Of a stretch of DNA of 64,000 bases, positions 63,027-64,000 are shown piece by piece. The stretch spans positions 583,501 through 647,500 of the forward strand of contig NZ_CP094532.1 of the NCBI RefSeq assembly GCF_022811685.1, written 5' to 3'. The stretch's first letter is position 1, and the number at the start of each line of letters is the position of its first letter. Source of the stretch: Chryseobacterium suipulveris. Lineage in GTDB: Bacteria; Bacteroidota; Bacteroidia; Flavobacteriales; Weeksellaceae. A model generated the notes under the pieces. The model was not told the DNA's origin. It made no database searches and saw only the letters and a list, made by a program, of their open reading frames with translations. A program made the translations under genes and the position numbers.

Positions 63027-64000
63027 TTAATTAATCGGTTTTGTGGTTCCGCCGCTGCTGTTGGAAGCATTGAAGCTTTCAGGTTTTCCGTTGTAGCGCA
63101 CAGAACCGCTGGAAGAAGTCACGGAATTTAATGACTGTTTGGCGTGAACCTTCAAACTTCCGGCAGAAGATGCATTCGCCGTAACATTTTTGGCAACCAA
63201 ATTCTGTGCATTACAGCTCGCCGCACTGGAAATCTGAAAAGTCGCGGCATCCACAGTTCCGGTAATCGAAGACGATGAACCGCTCGAGCCGGCGAAGGTG
63301 AAGTTTTTTGTTTGTATTGCTAATTTCACGGTTCCTCCGGACTCCACGTTGGCTGTGATTTTGTCACCGTTCAGTTCTGCATTGATATTGCTTCCCGATT
63401 CCGCATTGATGTTGAAGCTGTCTTCATTAATTTCATTTAAAGTCGTGAGTGATGCACCGGAAGTTGTCTTAATACTTTTCAGATGGGGCGCTTTCACATT
63501 CACGAAAAGTTTTTTGAAGCGAAGGTTTTGCTTCCCTTGGTTTTTAACTGAAATTTTTAATGTTCCGTTTTGCACGATGGTTGAAACATACTGTTCCATT
63601 CCGGGATCGGTTTCTACCACGACAGATTGATTTTTATCCTGTGTAAAATTTACTTTGATTCCGGACGAAACCTCAATTCCTGAAAACGCATCTACATTTC
63701 GAACTTGAGAGCTTCCGCTGAAAGTGATATTTTCGTTTTTGCTGAAAGTTTTCGGAGAAGATTTTTCTGCTTCCTGCACAAGTCGGTTCACATCATCCAT
63801 CGAAAGTTTTCCGTCGAGCATCATTAGTAATGTGTTTCCCTCGGAATTAATGCTGAGAAGCAGGTTTTCGAGATTTCCGTTGGTCGCGTCCGATGAAAGG
63901 AATTTAATTTTATTGTCTTTGCTGTTTACGGTGATCAGTTCTTCGTAATTCATTTTCTTGATGGAGGATGAAATGTCGTTCTGCAAACTTTGGAACATCC
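63027..64000 (-). CDS. DUF4252 fused to GIN/DUF2807 adhesin-head domain (5' end outside window)
   Basis: The frame runs off the right edge, so the start is not seen. The first 90 visible residues repeat the C-terminal DUF4252 pattern (EELITVNSKDNKIKFLSSDA, NTLLMMLDGKLSMDDVNRLV) of the 62420 product. From about residue 110 a GIN/DUF2807 beta-helix follows (SSGIKVNFTQDKNQSVVVET, SGASLTTLNEI, AESGSNINAEL, ASSAGSLKVHAKQSL, SSSGSVRYNGKPE) with the Ser/Gly/Ala-rich rungs of the family. Likely periplasmic or surface-exposed; role unknown. Confidence 0.85.
   Translation of the reverse strand, partial: MFQSLQNDISSSIKKMNYEELITVNSKDNKIKFLSSDATNGNLENLLLSINSEGNTLLMMLDGKLSMDDVNRLVQEAEKSSPKTFSKNENITFSGSSQVRNVDAFSGIEVSSGIKVNFTQDKNQSVVVETDPGMEQYVSTIVQNGTLKISVKNQGKQNLRFKKLFVNVKAPHLKSIKTTSGASLTTLNEINEDSFNINAESGSNINAELNGDKITANVESGGTVKLAIQTKNFTFAGSSGSSSSITGTVDAATFQISSAASCNAQNLVAKNVTANASSAGSLKVHAKQSLNSVTSSSGSVRYNGKPESFNASNSSGGTTKPIN

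Overview
The window is low-GC DNA from a member of the Bacteroidota, most likely a Chryseobacterium/Kaistella-like Weeksellaceae (Flavobacteriia). The grounds are the promoters (TTTG, about 19-21 nt, TAnnTTTG, as upstream of tuf, rpsU, rplK and the tRNA cluster), a 6S-Flavo-like RNA, DUF4252/GIN and type 9 secretion (T9SS) remnants, a PafA-type phosphatase and the Flavobacteriia-style proteins throughout. The genus is an inference.

Layout. 1-2.3 kb: the end of a photolyase gene, a stray dnaK 3' tail, and an ORF that joins a TolC N-terminus to a DnaK C-terminus. 2.3-12.4 kb: ettA, an unknown protein, a nucleoid-associated protein, mdh, two divergent alkaline phosphatases (PhoA and PafA types), a glycosyltransferase and a Spy-like protein. 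12.4-20.5 kb: an AddA-like helicase-nuclease, a damaged GIY-YIG gene, rpsU, xerC, hpf, four tRNAs and an OmpR/histidine-kinase pair. 20.7-27 kb: a CzcCBA/CusCBA-type RND metal efflux operon, an orphan vsr, and a MITE-like element abutting a T9SS sorting-domain fragment. 27.5-34.2 kb: tuf, tRNA-Trp, secE, nusG, then an intruding short-chain dehydrogenase and a wrecked umuC, then rplKAJL.

34.3-41.6 kb holds the most unusual content: two tandem copies of a three-gene cassette (small exported protein ending near a VRPPP motif; large exported repeat protein with a shared Cys-rich C-terminal domain; about 180-residue exported protein with two KGIxLP...GMMxYD-like modules). Copy A is intact; copy B carries two frameshifts and a nonsense codon. 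The cassettes lie between rplL and a convergent rplM-rpsI-rpsB operon. rpoBC, normally after rplL, and tsf, normally after rpsB, are both absent, so this looks like a rearrangement junction.

44-52 kb: an intergenic repeat cluster, fused isobutyryl-CoA mutase (icmF), the 6S-like RNA, then a candidate defence locus (EcoRI-family adenine methyltransferase overlapping a DUF262-HNH nuclease gene) followed by a convergent DUF4143 AAA ATPase whose upstream region is a precise 32-bp-period palindrome array. 52-64 kb: a serine hydrolase lipoprotein, ruvC, DUF4407, a copper nitrite reductase module (nirK, nirV-like, sco) with a palindromic operator placed over the -7 box of nirK, an OFA-type transporter, a lipoprotein, guaB and two DUF4252-family genes.

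Several families of short palindromic repeats occupy the intergenic spaces. Calls rest on reading the sequence and on recalled family motifs; no database search was run.
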